Position numbers and translations under genes: made by a program | NCBI RefSeq assembly: GCF_001713375.1 | Contig: NZ_CP016449.1 | Span: forward strand, 372,001 to 436,000 | Reading direction: 5' to 3' | Source: Hydrogenophaga sp. RAC07 | GTDB taxonomy: Bacteria; Pseudomonadota; Gammaproteobacteria; Burkholderiales; Burkholderiaceae_C | DNA length: 64,000 nt | In this document: one piece after another, positions 51,397-60,038 of the stretch | Layout of the letters: each line of letters starts with the position of its first letter | Numbering within the stretch: the stretch's first letter is position 1 | Notes under the pieces: model-generated | What the model was told of the DNA's origin: nothing | The model's input: only the letters and a program-made list of their open reading frames with translations | Database searches by the model: none

Positions 51397-51481
51397 GATT
51401 CTTACCTCCTGAAAGTAAGAATCCTACCGGGGCCTGCGAGGCACCACGGCCGGGGGTATGCGGGCAGGCGGGATAATGCGG

Positions 51482-51865
51482 GTGTGAAGCGCGCCAGGCC
51501 GTCGCTGGCACTGCCTCGCAAGAGGACCCGAAAGGGGGTGCTGGAGGAACGTCCGGACTGCACAGGACAGCGTAGGAGGTAACACCTCTCCACCGACAAG
51601 CCGCAAGGCCCTAAGGTGAGGATCAGAGCAACAGAGACGAGCCGCTTCAGTGCGGGTGAAACGGGCAATCTCTACGCGCAGCAATACCAAATAGGCCAGC
51701 CTGACGAGACACGGTTCGCCGTGTTGAGGATCCTTGTGGTTCCGCGAGGAGAGTTGGCGGGTAGGTAGCACCGAGCCGGGTGGGCAACCCCCGGCCCAGA
51801 TGAATGGCGGTCACATCCGGGGCAACCTGGATGCACAGAATCCGGCGTAACGGCGCGCTTCACAC
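51482..51865 (+). ncRNA. rnpB: RNase P RNA (class A)
   Basis: The ends form P1: GTGTGAAGCGCGCC at 51482-51495 pairs with GGCGCGCTTCACAC at 51852-51865. Conserved regions are clear: GAGGAACGTCCGGACTGCAC near 51545, CAGAGACGAGCCG-like segment near 51632, and CAGAATCCGGCGTAA near 51837. It is the catalytic RNA that matures tRNA 5' ends. The 3' end touches the stop codon of the convergent Crp/Fnr-type gene, and no separate terminator is visible. Confidence 0.96.
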
Positions 51866-52546
51866 TTATGCCTGCGGCAGCCCGTTGTTCAATGCGGGCC
51901 GCTTCGCGACGGCGCGCAAACCGTCCAGATCGAGGATGTGGATGCGTCCGCGCTGGTAGTCCACCAACCCCAACTCCTTGAGTTCGACCGCCGCCAGCGT
52001 CACGCCCGCGCGGCGCACGCCCAGCATGTCGGCCAGGTGGGCGTGGGTGAGCAGCAGATCGTCGTGCCCGTTGCGGGCATGACTCAGCAGGATCCAGTTC
52101 GCCAGACGGGACTTGATGTCGTGCGTCTGGGAGGCTGCGGCGAGCGAGGCAACCTCCTGCGAAAAACCCCACAGGTAGACGGCGAAGGCGCGGAGCAGGT
52201 GCGCTCTGCGTGCAACCAGCCGCTGCATGGCTTCGCCGTCGGCGCGAAAGGCTTTGCCACCACGCTGCACCTGCAATGTGAGATTGCCGGCGCCCAGACC
52301 GAGCGCGTGCTGAAGCCCCACGGCCCCTTCCTGGCCAGTCAGCCCCACCGCCAGACCACTGCCATCGGAGTGGCGAACGACCAGCGCCACGCTGGCGGTG
52401 GTCAGAAAGTGCACATGTGCGTGGGGTGTGTGAGGCGCTGACAGGATGTCGCCCGTCTTCAGATCGACGGGCTTGCAGTGGCGCTCGATCCGCCGCTGAT
52501 CGTCGGTGGCCAGTTGGGCCACGAGGCCATTGTTTGTCAGGGTCAA
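51866..52546 (-). CDS. Crp/Fnr-family transcriptional regulator
   Basis: 226 residues: cyclic-nucleotide-binding-like beta-barrel (SAPHTPHAHVHFLTTASVALV, GLTGQEGAVGLQHALG) and a C-terminal helix-turn-helix (THAHLADMLGVRRAGVTLA). No Fnr-type Fe-S cysteines. The start is TTG at 52546, with a CGGGAG ribosome site a few bases upstream. Divergent from another member at 52847, with a perfect inverted repeat in between. Confidence 0.88.
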   Translation of the reverse strand: MTLTNNGLVAQLATDDQRRIERHCKPVDLKTGDILSAPHTPHAHVHFLTTASVALVVRHSDGSGLAVGLTGQEGAVGLQHALGLGAGNLTLQVQRGGKAFRADGEAMQRLVARRAHLLRAFAVYLWGFSQEVASLAAASQTHDIKSRLANWILLSHARNGHDDLLLTHAHLADMLGVRRAGVTLAAVELKELGLVDYQRGRIHILDLDGLRAVAKRPALNNGLPQA

Positions 52547-52743
52547 TGGGGCTCCCGTTCTGGATTCAAGGTCAACGCTTCAACGGGAGTGCCATGGCCG
52601 AATGGCCGGTCCAAGTGTAAGCATGCGCGCAGGAAGTGTAAGTGGCGAGTGCGCTGGATGCTGCAAATTCCACCGAACGCCCAAGCCGCCGGACGCGCCG
52701 CGTGAACATCCATGGGGAAGCTCAACCCACCGCTTGCGTTTCT

Positions 52744-52763
52744 TGTGTTCGATAGCGAACACA
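52744..52763. promoter_or_regulatory. Perfect inverted repeat, candidate Crp/Fnr-type operator
   Basis: TGTGTTCG-ATAG-CGAACACA, eight perfect base pairs around a 4-bp centre, in the 300-bp divergent region. Its centre lies about 40 bp before the start expected from the TACACT box at 52782, the class II activator position of Crp-type proteins. The rest of the 300 bp contains two AAGTGTAAG direct repeats near 52614 and 52635 and nothing else recognisable. Confidence 0.65.
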
Positions 52764-52781
52764 TTGAGGAGGCTTTGCCCC

Positions 52782-52787
52782 TACACT
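52782..52787 (+). promoter_or_regulatory. -10-like TACACT for the Crp-like gene at 52847
   Basis: TACACT stands 19 bp downstream of the perfect inverted repeat. No good -35 element is seen at the right distance, as expected for an activator-dependent promoter. Confidence 0.45.
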
Positions 52788-52846
52788 GTCAGCCGCCCGG
52801 TCATGTCGGCCCCGCACCCCATCACGCCTGCGGGCGGGAGCACACA

Positions 52847-53551
52847 TTGCCAGCCGATTTCCGTTCCAACCACCTGCTGGCCGCCCTGACCCGAGGCGAT
52901 CGCCCGTCCTGGACCGAGCAGCTGGAACAAGTCGAACTGTCTGCCCGCTTCGAGTTGCACCAACAAGGCATGGTGGCAACACACATCCACTTTCCGACCA
53001 GCGCCCTGGTGGCGATGAACCACCGTTCGGACGGGGGCGACACGCCCGCGGCGCTGGTGGGCAACGACGGCATGGTGGGGGTGGCGGCGTTCATGGGCAC
53101 AGGCACCGAGACCCACCGTGCGGTGGTCCTGCACCCCGGACTGGCCTGGCGCCTGCCCACCAATGCGGTGCCCTTCGACGGACAAGCCGCTGCGTCCGTG
53201 GTCAAAGCCGTGGTGGGCTATTTGCTGTCGCTCACATCCCAGATCTCGCAGACGGCTCTCTGCCAGCAGCACCACAGCGTGGAACAGCGCCTTACACGCT
53301 GGCTGCTCACCGCCTTGGACCGCCTGCCCGGCCATGAGGTGGCGATCGACCATGGCACGCTGGCCGATGCGCTGAATGTGCCTGCCGATGCCCTGGCCGG
53401 CGCGGTGACGCAACTGGTGGGCGCCGGCGCACTGGTGTGCGAGCCGCAGCGGCTTGTTGTGCCGAGCCGCGCCGCGCTGGTGGCACGCTCTTGCGGTTGC
53501 CATGCCCCTGACCAGGGCGCCGTCAACAAGTCGCGGTTGCCGCCGGTTTGA
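52847..53551 (+). CDS. Crp/Fnr-type regulator-like protein
   Basis: 234 residues from a TTG start at 52847, chosen because GGGCGGGAG lies seven bases before it and because homologues begin NHLLAALT; the frame is open back to an ATG at 52712. HIHFPTSALVAMNH and ALVGNDGMVGVAAFMG are the sensor barrel, SQTALCQQHHSVEQRLTRWLL the dimer helix, and the C-terminal ALNVPADALAGAVTQLV a weak helix-turn-helix. Same architecture as the divergent gene at 51866 but clearly diverged. A CGC pair near the end (SCGCHA) is of unknown meaning. Confidence 0.78.
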   Translation: MPADFRSNHLLAALTRGDRPSWTEQLEQVELSARFELHQQGMVATHIHFPTSALVAMNHRSDGGDTPAALVGNDGMVGVAAFMGTGTETHRAVVLHPGLAWRLPTNAVPFDGQAAASVVKAVVGYLLSLTSQISQTALCQQHHSVEQRLTRWLLTALDRLPGHEVAIDHGTLADALNVPADALAGAVTQLVGAGALVCEPQRLVVPSRAALVARSCGCHAPDQGAVNKSRLPPV

Positions 53552-53563
53552 GCGGTCCGCTGC

Positions 53564-54370
53564 TCAGAGCAGCCGGGGCATGTAGCCGGTGCGCAGGGCG
53601 TGGGCCCAATCGTGTCGCCCGTTCCGGGCCGCCAGGTGCGCGGCGGCTTCAGCGTCGTACGGGACCGAGATCAGGGCGGCGTGCCATTGACCATCGACCC
53701 GCTCTGCGATCGCATAGTGGGCATCGGGACTCCCGTTCTCCACCCGGTGGTAGCTGGAAAGCGGGTGGGCGCGGCTGACGTCGTAGGCCGGCATGCCGAC
53801 CGCGCCCGGGTTGACGATCAGCAGGCTGGTGGTGAGGCGCACGACCCGCGGAATGTGGGAGTGACCACAGGCCAGGAGGCGCACGTGGGGCGGCACCCGG
53901 TCGCCCAGACGTTCCGCAATCTCGGGCGCCAGCGCGGTGCGGATCCCCTCACCTTCAGCCGTCTCCAGGAGGTATTCCACGGTGCTTCGTGGAGTGCCAT
54001 GGCACAGGGCCACTTCGGTGCCCAGACGCTCTTTCCACAGTTCGCCGGTGTGCAGGCGCTCATCCAGCGAATCCTGCAAAGCCGCCAGCCACCACCGGGA
54101 GGGATCGTCGAGTTCTCCCGCGGCAAAGGCGTCCGAGGTGCTGCGCTCACCGGTGGCGACCTGCAGCACCTGAGGATCGTGGTTGCCCGCGATCTGCAGC
54201 CAGTCCTGGCGCATCAGGAAGTGAGCGGTTTGCAGAGGCATCAAGGGCCCGCTGACCATGTTGCCCAGGTTGACCACCTCATCCACACCACCGCGCCGCG
54301 CGATGTCGGCGACCACGGCCTGGAGGGCCGAGAAGTTGCCATGGACATCGGACATGACCGCGATCTTCAT
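53564..54370 (-). CDS. Metallophosphoesterase, YfcE/MJ0936-like, with Asn at a metal site
   Basis: 268 residues of the calcineurin-like fold. D-x-H motif Asp8/His10 (MSDVHGN), GNHDP, and GHSHIP are present, but the bridging GD motif reads LGN (Asn37). Family members are phosphodiesterases or phosphatases, some acting on nucleotides. The MVSGPLMP extension after it is typical of a YfcE-like subgroup. Start ATG at 54370. It is adjacent to the NUDIX-MBL gene (10 bp gap) on the same strand. Confidence 0.85.
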   Translation of the reverse strand: MKIAVMSDVHGNFSALQAVVADIARRGGVDEVVNLGNMVSGPLMPLQTAHFLMRQDWLQIAGNHDPQVLQVATGERSTSDAFAAGELDDPSRWWLAALQDSLDERLHTGELWKERLGTEVALCHGTPRSTVEYLLETAEGEGIRTALAPEIAERLGDRVPPHVRLLACGHSHIPRVVRLTTSLLIVNPGAVGMPAYDVSRAHPLSSYHRVENGSPDAHYAIAERVDGQWHAALISVPYDAEAAAHLAARNGRHDWAHALRTGYMPRLL

Positions 54371-54380
54371 GAATGCTCCC

Positions 54381-56102
54381 TCAGAGATTGAAGCCCCCGA
54401 GGCTTTGCAGCCGCTCCACGTGGGCCAGCAGGGATCGTTTGGCCACCGGCCACAGCCGTTCGGGCACATCGTCGTAGGCCAGTCGGACCCAGTCGTCCAA
54501 CGAGCCCTCGGGCGACGCCTGCATGGCGCGTGCGACCTTGGCTTCGCGCTGCAGACGGTGCGCCTTGAGGTGCGCAATGGCCCGCAAGGCACCACCTTCC
54601 AGGGGCGCGGAAACATTGTCTTCGCTGGCCCGCCAATCTCCTAACACGTAGCCGTGCGCGGGCAGGATGAACTCGACCTGGTGCTGCCGACAGCGGTCGG
54701 CGAGCTTGTCCAGCGAGTCGAGATAGGCGCCCATGCTTCCGTCAGGCGGGTCGATCACGGTGGTGCTGCCATTGAGGATGTGATCGCCTGTGAAAAGCAG
54801 GCCATCCTCGATCAAGACCAGGCACAAGTGGTTGGCGGCATGGCCGGGGGTGTGCACCACTTCCAGCGTGTGTGTGACGGTCCCGTCGCCCGATCGCCCC
54901 GTCAGCACGATGTGTTCGCTATCGGACAAAGATCGTTCGGGGGTGAAGCGGCTGTTTTCCCTTGAAGTGGGCGCGCTGGGGAGGCCGAGGATCGGCGGCT
55001 TTTCCAGTCCGGCCGTCACACACATGGCCTGCAGACGCGGCGCGCCGGGCGAGTGGTCGGGGTGCGAATGGGTGCAGACGATGGCCTGGATGCGGCCACC
55101 GGCGGCGCGCCACAGACGCTCGATGTGGGGCGCATCGTCCGGACCCGGGTCGATCACGATGTGGCCGGTGGCTGGATCGCCCACCACGTAGCTGTTGGTG
55201 CCCGGGCCGGTCATGAAGCCGGGGTTGGGTGCCGTCAGGCGTTGCACGTTTTTCAGCAGTGGCACCGGCCGTTCGTGCTGCCAGTCCAGGCTGTGCGCGA
55301 TCTGGCCGTCGGGGCAGACCAGGGCCAGTTCGCCGAACGGCGGCTCGTGTTCCATGTGGCGCGATTCGGCACCGCGCATGAGGCCGGCGCGGGGGCAGCT
55401 TGTCCACAGGGGTTGATCATTCACTGCGCAAGCGTCCAGCACCTCCTGCACCGTTGCGTGGTCTCGCAGACGTTCCAGCGTGCGGATGGTCGGGAAGATG
55501 ATGAAAAAGTCGCCCGCTGCATGGCGCGCCAGCGCGTCGGCCGGGCGGATCCACAACGGTTCGAACTGTTCGGCTTCATCGGCCACCGGGGACTGGTCTT
55601 CGGGCATGCGCGCCACCAGGAAAGGGACGTCGAAGCGGCGCGGCAGGTCGCGGTCGGTGATCCAGTGGGCCAGCACGAACACGCCTGCGCCGTCCAGGGT
55701 GAGGCCCCTGGCCCGGCACTGTGCGGCAAACGGCGCCTCGCGGTCCAGTTGGGCAATGTCGCTGTCGTCCACCGGCAAACCGTCGGCCCTGTGTGCCAGC
55801 AACACCCCAAGTTCCTCGTAACTCTCGCGGATCGCCGCAATGGCCTGCGTGAGATGCAGGTCGCTCTGCGTGGCACGGCGGGTGGCGATGCCGTGCGATT
55901 GCGCGTCGGCTGCGTCGATACCCCCGCCGGGGAACACGTAGGCGCCTGGCGCAAAGCTCGCCGTCATGGAGCGGCGTGTCATCAACACTTCGATACCGGG
56001 GCGTGCCGGGTCGGCGCTGTCGCGCAGCAGCAGCACGGTGGCGGCGGGACGCAGCGGCGCGGGTGCGCGCTGGGGATGCAGGAGTTGGGTGGGTCTGACC
56101 AT
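54381..56102 (-). CDS. NUDIX hydrolase-metallo-beta-lactamase fusion protein
   Basis: 573 residues. Residues 1-270: NUDIX domain with FPGGGID and the box [16 protein letters not shown]. Residues 285-573: MBL-fold hydrolase with the [10 protein letters not shown] zinc motif, [24 protein letters not shown] and [10 protein letters not shown], followed by a winged-helix-like end ([16 protein letters not shown]) as in LACTB2-type proteins. The MBL half resembles LACTB2/beta-lactamase-like ribonucleases. Fusions of this kind are known in Burkholderiales; substrate is unknown, perhaps a CoA or nucleotide derivative. Confidence 0.88.
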   Translation of the reverse strand: MVRPTQLLHPQRAPAPLRPAATVLLLRDSADPARPGIEVLMTRRSMTASFAPGAYVFPGGGIDAADAQSHGIATRRATQSDLHLTQAIAAIRESYEELGVLLAHRADGLPVDDSDIAQLDREAPFAAQCRARGLTLDGAGVFVLAHWITDRDLPRRFDVPFLVARMPEDQSPVADEAEQFEPLWIRPADALARHAAGDFFIIFPTIRTLERLRDHATVQEVLDACAVNDQPLWTSCPRAGLMRGAESRHMEHEPPFGELALVCPDGQIAHSLDWQHERPVPLLKNVQRLTAPNPGFMTGPGTNSYVVGDPATGHIVIDPGPDDAPHIERLWRAAGGRIQAIVCTHSHPDHSPGAPRLQAMCVTAGLEKPPILGLPSAPTSRENSRFTPERSLSDSEHIVLTGRSGDGTVTHTLEVVHTPGHAANHLCLVLIEDGLLFTGDHILNGSTTVIDPPDGSMGAYLDSLDKLADRCRQHQVEFILPAHGYVLGDWRASEDNVSAPLEGGALRAIAHLKAHRLQREAKVARAMQASPEGSLDDWVRLAYDDVPERLWPVAKRSLLAHVERLQSLGGFNL

Positions 56103-56157
56103 CGCGGCATTTTGCGGGAAGCGCGCGCCCTTCTGGCCCCGTGCGCGAGTGAGCGCC

Positions 56158-56163
56158 GATAAT
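56158..56163 (+). promoter_or_regulatory. -10-like GATAAT close to the dapF start
   Basis: GATAAT ends six bases before the dapF ATG at 56170; no ribosome site lies between them. Confidence 0.5.
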
Positions 56164-56169
56164 TGCCCC

Positions 56170-57045
56170 ATGCACATCCGATTCACCAAGATGCAGGGCG
56201 CGGGCAACGACTTCGTCGTGCTGGACGAGACCCGCGGTCGGCTCGGTCTCTCCGCAGCCCAGTACCGTTTTCTGGCCGACCGCCACTTCGGCGTGGGCGC
56301 CGACCAGATCCTGAGCGTGCGTTCCACGCTGGAGCCCGGCCTCGATTTTGAGTATGCGATCCACAACGCCGACGGTGGCGAGGTGGAGCACTGCGGCAAT
56401 GGCGCGCGCTGCTTCGTGCGTTTCGTGCACGACAAGGACCTGAGCCAGCGCAACCCCCTGCGCGTGAAGGTCGCCAACGGTGAGCTGGAACTGCATGCCC
56501 ACGCCGACGGGCGTGTGACGGTGGACATGGGGCCGCCCGTGTTTGCGCTGGACCGTGTGCCTTTCAAGGCCCAGGACCTGCAGCCCGAGCCCATGGGCAA
56601 CTTCGAGCGCTGGCCGCTGGCCCTTCCGTACGCCGGTGACGTGCCGGTGGCCGTGCTGTCCATGGGCAATCCGCACGCGGTTCTGCTGGTCGACGATGTG
56701 AAGACCGCGCCGGTGCAGGCCTGGGGCCCGATGATCGAACGGCACGAACGGTTTCCGCAGCGCGTGAACGCCGGCTTCATGCAGGTGGTTGGTCGGTCCG
56801 AGGTCAAGCTGCGGGTGTTCGAGCGCGGCTCGGGCGAGACACTGGCCTGTGGCACCGGGGCCTGCGCCGCGGTGGTGGCCGGCATCCGGCTGGGCTTGCT
56901 GGATGCGCGCGTGGACGTGCACACCCATGGAGGCATGCTCACCATCGAATGGCAGGACAACCGTGGCCACGACAACGCTGTGCTCATGACCGGTCCGGCC
57001 ACCACCGTGTTCGACGGCGAGATCACCCTTCCCGACATCGGCTGA
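56170..57045 (+). CDS. dapF: Diaminopimelate epimerase
   Basis: 291 residues. The two active-site cysteines are Cys75 in HCGNGARC and Cys227 in [23 protein letters not shown] is the conserved start. It converts LL- to meso-diaminopimelate for lysine and peptidoglycan. It is followed at 25 bp by DUF484 and then xerC, a common proteobacterial order. Confidence 0.97.
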   Translation: MHIRFTKMQGAGNDFVVLDETRGRLGLSAAQYRFLADRHFGVGADQILSVRSTLEPGLDFEYAIHNADGGEVEHCGNGARCFVRFVHDKDLSQRNPLRVKVANGELELHAHADGRVTVDMGPPVFALDRVPFKAQDLQPEPMGNFERWPLALPYAGDVPVAVLSMGNPHAVLLVDDVKTAPVQAWGPMIERHERFPQRVNAGFMQVVGRSEVKLRVFERGSGETLACGTGACAAVVAGIRLGLLDARVDVHTHGGMLTIEWQDNRGHDNAVLMTGPATTVFDGEITLPDIG

Positions 57046-57069
57046 ACCCAGCCCCGACCCCACCGACCC

Positions 57070-57753
57070 ATGAACACCAACAACATCCCGCCCATCACCG
57101 AAGACGACATCGCCAATTACCTGGCCAACACGCCCGATTTCTTCGAGCGCCACGCCAGCCTGCTGGCAGCCGTGCAGCTCACCAGTCCGCACGGTCACCG
57201 CGCGGTGAGCCTGCAGGAGCGCCAGGCCGAGATGCTGCGCGAAAAGATCAAGGGGCTGGAGCTCAAGGCGGCCGAGATGATCCGCAATGGCCACGAGAAC
57301 ACCACCATTGCCGACAAACTGCAGCTGTGGACCCGCGCGCTGCTGCTCACGCGCGAGCCTGCCGAGCTGCCGGTGGTGGCGGTGCGTGAAATCGCCAACC
57401 AGTTCATGGTGCCGCAGGTGGCCATCAAGGTATGGGGTGTGGCGCCCGAGTTTGAAGACCAGCTGTTTGCGCAGGGCGCCAGCGACGACGTGAAGGCCTT
57501 CGCCTCCTCGCTCTCACGGCCCTACTGCGGCGCCAACCCGGGACTGGAAGCCGCCGGCTGGCTGGACGATCCGTCGAGCGCGACCTCGCTCGCGCTCATT
57601 CCGCTGCGCGCCGGCATTGCACCGCAAGCCTTCGGCTTGCTGGTGCTTGCCTCGGCCGATCCACAGCGGTTTGCCAGCGACATGGGCACCGACTTCCTGG
57701 AACGCATCGGCGAGATCACCAGCGCGGCCTTGTCCCGCCTGCGCCCCGAATAA
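57070..57753 (+). CDS. DUF484 family protein
   Basis: 227 residues, GAF-like. ITEDDIANYLANTPDFFERH and SLQERQAEMLREKIKGLE are the DUF484 signature; the second half is a GAF-type domain ending FLERIGEITSAALSRL. Always found between dapF and xerC in many proteobacteria; role unknown. It ends 6 bp before xerC. Confidence 0.93.
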   Translation: MNTNNIPPITEDDIANYLANTPDFFERHASLLAAVQLTSPHGHRAVSLQERQAEMLREKIKGLELKAAEMIRNGHENTTIADKLQLWTRALLLTREPAELPVVAVREIANQFMVPQVAIKVWGVAPEFEDQLFAQGASDDVKAFASSLSRPYCGANPGLEAAGWLDDPSSATSLALIPLRAGIAPQAFGLLVLASADPQRFASDMGTDFLERIGEITSAALSRLRPE

Positions 57754-57759
57754 CGTCCC

Positions 57760-58734
57760 ATGAACCCGCCGGTGCACGCCGCCTCCGAAGCCCCCACAGG
57801 TGACGATGCCGCGCTGGTGCAGGCCTACCTTGGCCACGTGAGGGTGGAGAAGCGCCTGGCCGATCGCACGGTGGTGCTCTACACGCTGGATCTTGAGCGC
57901 CTCACGGCCCACGCGGCCGAGGCCCGGGTCGGTCTGAAGGACGTTCAAAACACGCACATCCGCCGCTGGATCGCGCAGATGCACAGCGCCGGGCGCAGCG
58001 CGCGGGGCATCGCGCTCATCCTCTCGGGCTGGCGCGGGTTTTATGTGTGGCTCGGGCGGCAAGGCCTGATGGGGCACAACCCGGTGCAGGACGTGCGCGC
58101 GCCCAAGGCCGGCAAACCGCTGCCCAAGGCGCTGGGTGTGGACGAGTCTGTGCAACTCGCCTCTCACGTGGAGGAAGCCGACCACCCGGCGCTGGAAGCA
58201 CGCGACGCCTGCATCACCGAGCTGCTCTACGGCTGCGGCCTGCGCATCGGTGAGCTGGTCGGGTTGGACGTGACGGCCAGCGGCACCGCACGCGGCTGGA
58301 TCGACGCGCAGGACGGCGAGGCACACGTGCTGGGCAAGGGCTCCAAGCGGCGCAGCGTGCCGGTGGGCCAGGCCGCGCTGGCGGCGCTGGCGCGCTGGTT
58401 GGAGCAGCGCGCCCCCTGGGCGGGCGATGACGCTGCCCTGTTCATTGGCTCGCGCGGCCAGCGCCTCACGCCGCAACACATCCGCGTGCGCCTCAAGCGC
58501 CGCTCGCGCCTGGCCGGGTTGGCCACGCCGGTGCACCCGCACATGCTGCGTCACTCGTTCGCCAGCCACGTGCTGCAGTCCAGCGGCGACCTGCGCGCGG
58601 TGCAGGAGCTGCTGGGCCACGCCAGCATCAGCACCACGCAGGTTTACACCCGGCTGGACTTCCAGCACCTGGCCAAGGTGTACGACGCGGCGCATCCCCG
58701 GGCCCACGCCAAGGACAAACCGCCGAAAGGCTGA
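57760..58734 (+). CDS. xerC: Tyrosine recombinase XerC
   Basis: 324 residues. N-terminal SAM-like core-binding domain (to about 115), then the catalytic domain with Arg in YGCGLRIGEL, Lys in GKGSKRR, HMLRHSFASHVL (His-x-x-Arg), His in GHASISTTQ and nucleophile Tyr296. It acts with XerD at dif to resolve chromosome dimers. About 20 residues longer than E. coli XerC, mostly in the N-terminal and final parts. Confidence 0.95.
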   Translation: MNPPVHAASEAPTGDDAALVQAYLGHVRVEKRLADRTVVLYTLDLERLTAHAAEARVGLKDVQNTHIRRWIAQMHSAGRSARGIALILSGWRGFYVWLGRQGLMGHNPVQDVRAPKAGKPLPKALGVDESVQLASHVEEADHPALEARDACITELLYGCGLRIGELVGLDVTASGTARGWIDAQDGEAHVLGKGSKRRSVPVGQAALAALARWLEQRAPWAGDDAALFIGSRGQRLTPQHIRVRLKRRSRLAGLATPVHPHMLRHSFASHVLQSSGDLRAVQELLGHASISTTQVYTRLDFQHLAKVYDAAHPRAHAKDKPPKG

Positions 58735-58764
58735 GCAAGGGCTGAGGCGGCTGCGGGTGGGCCC

Positions 58765-58770
58765 GACAAT
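58765..58770 (+). promoter_or_regulatory. -10-like GACAAT close to the methyltransferase start
   Basis: GACAAT ends six bases before the ATG at 58777. Confidence 0.45.
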
Positions 58771-58776
58771 ACCCGC

Positions 58777-59961
58777 ATGAAACTCATCCGCCTCAAGCCC
58801 GGCAAAGACCGATCCCTCCTGCGCCGCCACCCCTGGGTGTTCGACGGCGCCATCGCCAAAGGCGGCGGCGATGCGGGCGAAACCGTGCGCGTGGAAAGCG
58901 CCGAAGGGCAGTTCCTCGCCTGGGGCGCGTTTTCGCCCGCGTCGAGCATCCGCGTGCGCGCCTGGAGCTTTGACGAAGCCCAGCGCATCGACGCCGACTT
59001 CCTGCGCGCCACGCTGGCGCGCGCCATTGCATTGCGCACAAGGCTGGGCATCGAGAGCGACGGCATGCGGCTGGTGCATGGCGAGTCCGACGGTGTGCCC
59101 GGCCTCATCGTGGACCGCTACGGTGACACGCTGGTGGCCCAGTTCACCGCCTGCGGTGTGGAGCGGCACAAGGCGCTGATCGCCGACGCGCTGATCGAGC
59201 TCACCGGGTGCGCGCGTCTGTACGAGCGCTCCGACACCAGCAGCCGCAAGCTCGAAGGCCTGCCCGAAGTCACGGGCTGGCTGCGCGGCAGCGGCCCCAC
59301 CGCGCTGGTGCTGCGCGAACACAGCTGGCAGCTCGGCCTGGACATCGCCCAGGGCCACAAGACCGGGTTCTACCTGGACCAGCGCGACAGCCGGCTGGTC
59401 TGCAGCCAGTACGCGCTGCGCTTGCAGTTCAAGCAGATGCTCAACTGCTACAGCTACACCGGCGGCTTCACCGTGGCCGCGCTGGCCGGTGGAGCAGGGC
59501 ACGTCACCTCCATCGATTCGTCGGCTCCCGCCTTGCAGCAGGCGGCGGCCAACGTGGCGCTCAACGGCTTTGACGCCGCGCGCGCCAGCTTCATGGACGC
59601 CGACGTGAACGCCTCGCTGCGCCAGTTCGTGGCCGAGGGCCGCCAGTTCGATGCCATCGTGCTCGACCCGCCCAAACTCGCACCCACCGTGGCGCACGCC
59701 GAGCGCGCGGCCCGTGCCTACAAGGACATCAACCGCCTGGCTTTCAAGCTGCTCACCCCGGGCGGCGTGCTGTTCACGTTCTCCTGCTCGGGCGGCATCG
59801 GGGTGGAGCTGTTCCACAAGATCGTGGCCTCGGCCGGCCTTGATGCCGGGGTGGATGGCGCGATCCTCCAGCGCCTGGGCGGTGCCAGCGATCACCCCAT
59901 GACCGTGAATTTCCCCGAGGGTGAGTACCTCAAGGGACTGGTGGTCATGAAAAAACAATAG
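58777..59961 (+). CDS. rlmI: Class I SAM-dependent rRNA methyltransferase, RlmI-like
   Basis: 394 residues. N-terminal PUA domain (LKPGKDRSLLRRHPWVFDGAI), a central EEHAD-like domain, and a C-terminal Rossmann methyltransferase with the SAM site NCYSYTGGFTVAALAGGAGHV and the DPPKLAP catalytic loop. Homologous to RlmI, which makes m5C in 23S rRNA (C1962 in E. coli). Family is certain; the exact target is inferred. Confidence 0.9.
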   Translation: MKLIRLKPGKDRSLLRRHPWVFDGAIAKGGGDAGETVRVESAEGQFLAWGAFSPASSIRVRAWSFDEAQRIDADFLRATLARAIALRTRLGIESDGMRLVHGESDGVPGLIVDRYGDTLVAQFTACGVERHKALIADALIELTGCARLYERSDTSSRKLEGLPEVTGWLRGSGPTALVLREHSWQLGLDIAQGHKTGFYLDQRDSRLVCSQYALRLQFKQMLNCYSYTGGFTVAALAGGAGHVTSIDSSAPALQQAAANVALNGFDAARASFMDADVNASLRQFVAEGRQFDAIVLDPPKLAPTVAHAERAARAYKDINRLAFKLLTPGGVLFTFSCSGGIGVELFHKIVASAGLDAGVDGAILQRLGGASDHPMTVNFPEGEYLKGLVVMKKQ

Positions 59962-60038
59962 GGCGCGCAGGCCTTGGGGTGCTCGCATACACTTGCGCGC
60001 TTCTTTCGACCGCCCACCTTCGACACCGTCGCACCGCC

